The notes under the pieces were generated by a model. It was not told where the DNA came from and searched no databases. It saw only the letters and a program-made list of their open reading frames with translations. DNA of 21,279 nt from Paraphysomonas bandaiensis (taxonomy: Eukaryota; Chrysophyceae): assembly GCA_965644295.1 (NCBI GenBank), contig CBFFRP010000453.1, positions 1 through 21,279 of the forward strand, in the 5' to 3' direction. Made by a program: the position numbers and the translations under genes. This document shows, piece after piece, positions 18,654 to 21,279 of this stretch (positions are counted from its first letter, which is position 1; the number at the start of each line of letters is the position of its first letter).

Positions 18654-21266
18654 TTAGATAGTGATCCCTAATTCTGAAATGATCTCCGTCACAGCGTTTA
18701 TTACCTCCTCACGAATTCCCACACGAATAGTAGCTAAGTATGCTTTCAACAACTCCGTCCTACGAAGCCGCTGGGACTCCTCATAGTCCGCCCGACGGCT
18801 AAATACATTAGGTCTACGATTATTGTATCTACAATTGGCAGTGTGTTGGTGGGCATCGTCGCCACAGTCGTGTAGGCAGTATCCACAGAAACCACAGTTG
18901 CAATTCGGACAATAAAGAGCTAGACAATGGCCGTAGTCTAAGCTATCTGGAGTGAACAGCCACGCACATCTCGGACATCTGAGGGACAAAATACAATTCC
19001 TAATGTAGTTCCCGTGAGTTTGTATCTCTCTGTCCTTCTCAGATAAGGCAGCCAGGCGGATCTTCTCCAGCCGCTGAGCCTCTTCGTAATGGCAAATTTC
19101 TCGCCAAGCAACAAGCTCACGCTCACTGCGTTGATATAAACGGTGAACCTCTTCTGTTAACAGTCGTACCACTTTATGGGAATCAAAGGGACCCACATTA
19201 CATCCGTGAGAATGGTAGGGACACATGATCCGGAACTCGCCACCGTAATCTGTTCGTTCTTCCCAAACCTCGTTAAACTCAGGGGCTCTCATGTTAGGCC
19301 AAGGCTTCTGTAACTCTGTGCTGTTAGCTACTTGCCTGAACTCCCTCAAAATATCTCCTTTGTTGCCTCGAAGGTAAAGGTCTCGTTGCCCAGATATGTC
19401 CCAAATGTGAACTAGTCGACGTCGGCCCCTCTCTGACGTGGCCTCAACTTTGACATAAGCGTTAAGACAGCTTTCACAAGTAAAGTGCCGAGCCTCTCCT
19501 TTGCACTGCAACCCCTGACACATATCTACCTCTTCATCACACAAACAACATACTCGCATGCGAGCTTGTTGTTCCTTCTCCAGTCTCTCCCGCTCCTGCG
19601 CTATCTCCCGCTCCTGACAAACGATTCTTTCCCGGAGGGTTTGAATATCATTGGCTAAATCTTGTATGGCGAAGAAAGACTTCTGTAGTGCATCTCGGGA
19701 AGAAAGTCGTTCCTCCGGATTTTGACACAGAACCTCCCTAAGTCGGTTCCTCAAATCATTGAGTTCTCCATCACACTTAGGAATCTTGTGCACTAGAAAT
19801 TTATCCATACTGCCCCGATTACACTCGAGGCCAAAGATGTGAAGTACACACACACCAAAGGAGTACATATCGGAAGCATAAGATGGAGAATTACCAATGA
19901 ATATCTCAGGAGCCATAAAATCATGAGACCCTCTCATTTTCCCGCCCAAAGTAGACTGGTCTCGACTCAAGGAGTCGATAGAAATATCAAAATCCGTTAA
20001 CATAGCGGTTCCTCTATCCGAAATAAGGATATTGTCTGGTTTCACATCACAGTGTACCACATTATTGCCGTGCAAATGAGCCAACCCATTCAGCACATCG
20101 TTGCATAATAGACGCTTGGACAATATGCTTAACCCATGCTTTTGTCTCTCCAGGTACAGCGCTAAGTTTCCATTTATGTAGAAAGGCATTTCTATATACG
20201 CTTTACCCTTCTCAAGGAATACAGCAGTGATGTCCGCTATGTACGGACTTTGACAATGGGTAGCTAATATGCGAGCTTCCCGCCAGAAGCTTTTCTGTTG
20301 GTCCTCATTGCTGCATGAAAAAGCTTTCAAAAATACGTTCCTCTTAGCAAAGCAACCCCTCATAACCAAGTTTCGGCTGTTGCTCTCGACTAAATCAGAG
20401 TAATCACCAATCGAACGGTCAATTATCAGTAACCCCTTAGCTATGTCAGGCAAATCTTTCGGGTCAAAACCAATCCCAGGACACAAGATTGGCATCTCGG
20501 GAAAATGAGTCAAAGCTATTCGAGAGAGAGCAGCTCGCTCTTTGCACAGTGCGTTACGCTTGAGCTGAAGATCTACTTTCGCATTTTTCATATCTTCCTC
20601 GAGTTGTTGTTGTCTCGTTCTGTCACATTTATCACCCTCAAGTTCCTGAATTTCAATAGCAAACTTGCACTGCGCAATACGCTTCTGAGCATTTCTAATA
20701 TCGTCCAATAGGCCCGAGAAGATTTCTCCTTTGGGAGGACCATCAACCCAAACCTCCATTTCCTCGAGCTGGTTACGTATTCTGGCCCTTTGTTGCACAA
20801 TTTCGGAAGCTTTATGACACCAGTATGTGGTAAACCGCGCGACTGCTACACATGCTTCCCTGGTATCTCGCCTTATATCTGGGTAAAAACGCATAGGGTA
20901 CTGCCAGTGATCCCTCTCAATACGAAGACACTCATCCAATTCCTTCGAACAAACTTCCAGATTATGCATACTCATGCTATTTTCATCAACTAACATCTCC
21001 CCAACACATCCCAAACATTTATGAAATGCCGCAAGTGCTCTCTCTGTCTCCTCAGCGGGGGAGCGCGAGCACTCACCCACCCATTCTCCCATCTTATCTT
21101 CGAAATCCGACAGAAGCGTCATCAGCTCAGTAGACGATATATGACGGGTTTCTCCAATGCATTCTACAGCTTCAATCACCTCATTTCCTGACCATCTGCA
21201 CCCATCGTAGACTTGCTTCAGAACCTCTAACCACTTTTCCACGGGAGCTGCGAGGATTGTCCGCAT
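18654..21266 (-). CDS. Protein kinase-like domain fused to RING/RBR-like zinc-binding domain (5' end may be outside window)
   Basis: Intronless frame of at least 870 aa ending at TAA 18654. It stays open to the right edge, so ATG 21266 may be internal. Residues 1-300 are helical with charged coiled-coil stretches (about 180-270). About 300-535 is a protein kinase fold: lysine K314 (VFLKAF), catalytic loop HCDVKPDN with D407, DFD at 425-427 in place of DFG, MAPE, and SDMYSFGV. The glycine loop is degenerate. A Glu/Arg-rich coiled coil (about 535-570) leads to a Cys-rich module: C573, C574, C576 and following Cys/His, then a second cluster, C764-x2-C767, C781, C786, C789, C794, C797, H806/H808 and C812. 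That spacing matches the RING2 (Rcat) domain of RBR ubiquitin ligases, with C781 where the catalytic cysteine sits. I infer a kinase-linked E3 ligase or scaffold. Substrates and activity are unknown. Confidence 0.86.
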   Translation of the reverse strand: MRTILAAPVEKWLEVLKQVYDGCRWSGNEVIEAVECIGETRHISSTELMTLLSDFEDKMGEWVGECSRSPAEETERALAAFHKCLGCVGEMLVDENSMSMHNLEVCSKELDECLRIERDHWQYPMRFYPDIRRDTREACVAVARFTTYWCHKASEIVQQRARIRNQLEEMEVWVDGPPKGEIFSGLLDDIRNAQKRIAQCKFAIEIQELEGDKCDRTRQQQLEEDMKNAKVDLQLKRNALCKERAALSRIALTHFPEMPILCPGIGFDPKDLPDIAKGLLIIDRSIGDYSDLVESNSRNLVMRGCFAKRNVFLKAFSCSNEDQQKSFWREARILATHCQSPYIADITAVFLEKGKAYIEMPFYINGNLALYLERQKHGLSILSKRLLCNDVLNGLAHLHGNNVVHCDVKPDNILISDRGTAMLTDFDISIDSLSRDQSTLGGKMRGSHDFMAPEIFIGNSPSYASDMYSFGVCVLHIFGLECNRGSMDKFLVHKIPKCDGELNDLRNRLREVLCQNPEERLSSRDALQKSFFAIQDLANDIQTLRERIVCQEREIAQERERLEKEQQARMRVCCLCDEEVDMCQGLQCKGEARHFTCESCLNAYVKVEATSERGRRRLVHIWDISGQRDLYLRGNKGDILREFRQVANSTELQKPWPNMRAPEFNEVWEERTDYGGEFRIMCPYHSHGCNVGPFDSHKVVRLLTEEVHRLYQRSERELVAWREICHYEEAQRLEKIRLAALSEKDREIQTHGNYIRNCILSLRCPRCAWLFTPDSLDYGHCLALYCPNCNCGFCGYCLHDCGDDAHQHTANCRYNNRRPNVFSRRADYEESQRLRRTELLKAYLATIRVGIREEVINAVTEIISELGITI

Positions 21267-21279
21267 TACAGACACTAGG

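Noticed and set aside
1-21279. tRNA, rRNA or transposon genes
   Set aside because: No A/B-box pair with a cloverleaf, no rRNA-like segment, and no transposase, reverse transcriptase or terminal repeat was found on reading both strands.

Overview
The window is nuclear DNA from a unicellular eukaryote. It shows spliced genes with short GT-AG introns (46-379 nt), standard stop codons, AT-rich intergenic DNA, and protein families with eukaryotic architecture. An opisthokont-grade protist, for example an ichthyosporean-like holozoan, is a reasonable guess from the animal-like COG3 and the mix of kinases, but the sequence alone does not settle it.

Layout. 1-1826 is AT-rich intergenic DNA with a small 20-bp tandem repeat. 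1827-5351 (minus) is a complete seven-exon gene for COG3/Sec34, a subunit of the conserved oligomeric Golgi tethering complex (821 aa after splicing). 5352-6628 is a head-to-head promoter region almost filled by a ~935-bp (TATG)n microsatellite. 6629-11936 (plus) is a nine-exon gene for a large (1423 aa) PH-domain plus CAMK/PKD-like Ser/Thr protein kinase with a long disordered, internally repetitive N-terminal region. 12820-13286 (minus) holds a weakly supported small two-exon gene of unknown function. It is divergent from 13806-17234 (plus), an intronless P-type Ca2+-ATPase of 1142 aa. 17235-18653 is a convergent intergenic region with ambiguous exon-like pieces. 18654 to the right edge (minus) is an intronless gene for a protein kinase-like domain fused to a RING/RBR-like Cys-rich C-terminus; its 5' end may lie outside the window.

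There is no operon logic here. COG3 (Golgi retrograde tethering), the Ca2+ pump (probably endomembrane or Golgi-type) and the two signalling kinases are independent transcription units. COG3 and the PH-kinase share a divergent intergenic region, as may the pump and the small minus-strand gene.

The most unusual signals are: (i) a sharp synonymous composition switch, where the 5' part of the Ca2+-ATPase and PH-kinase coding sequences (and most of COG3 exon 1) use almost only A/T-ending codons and then change to mixed usage; (ii) the near-kilobase tetranucleotide repeat in a bidirectional promoter; (iii) a kinase-like domain (DFD instead of DFG) joined to a RING2-like domain that keeps a candidate catalytic cysteine; and (iv) large insertions inside otherwise conserved enzymes (kinase N-lobe, ATPase A-domain/M3 linker).
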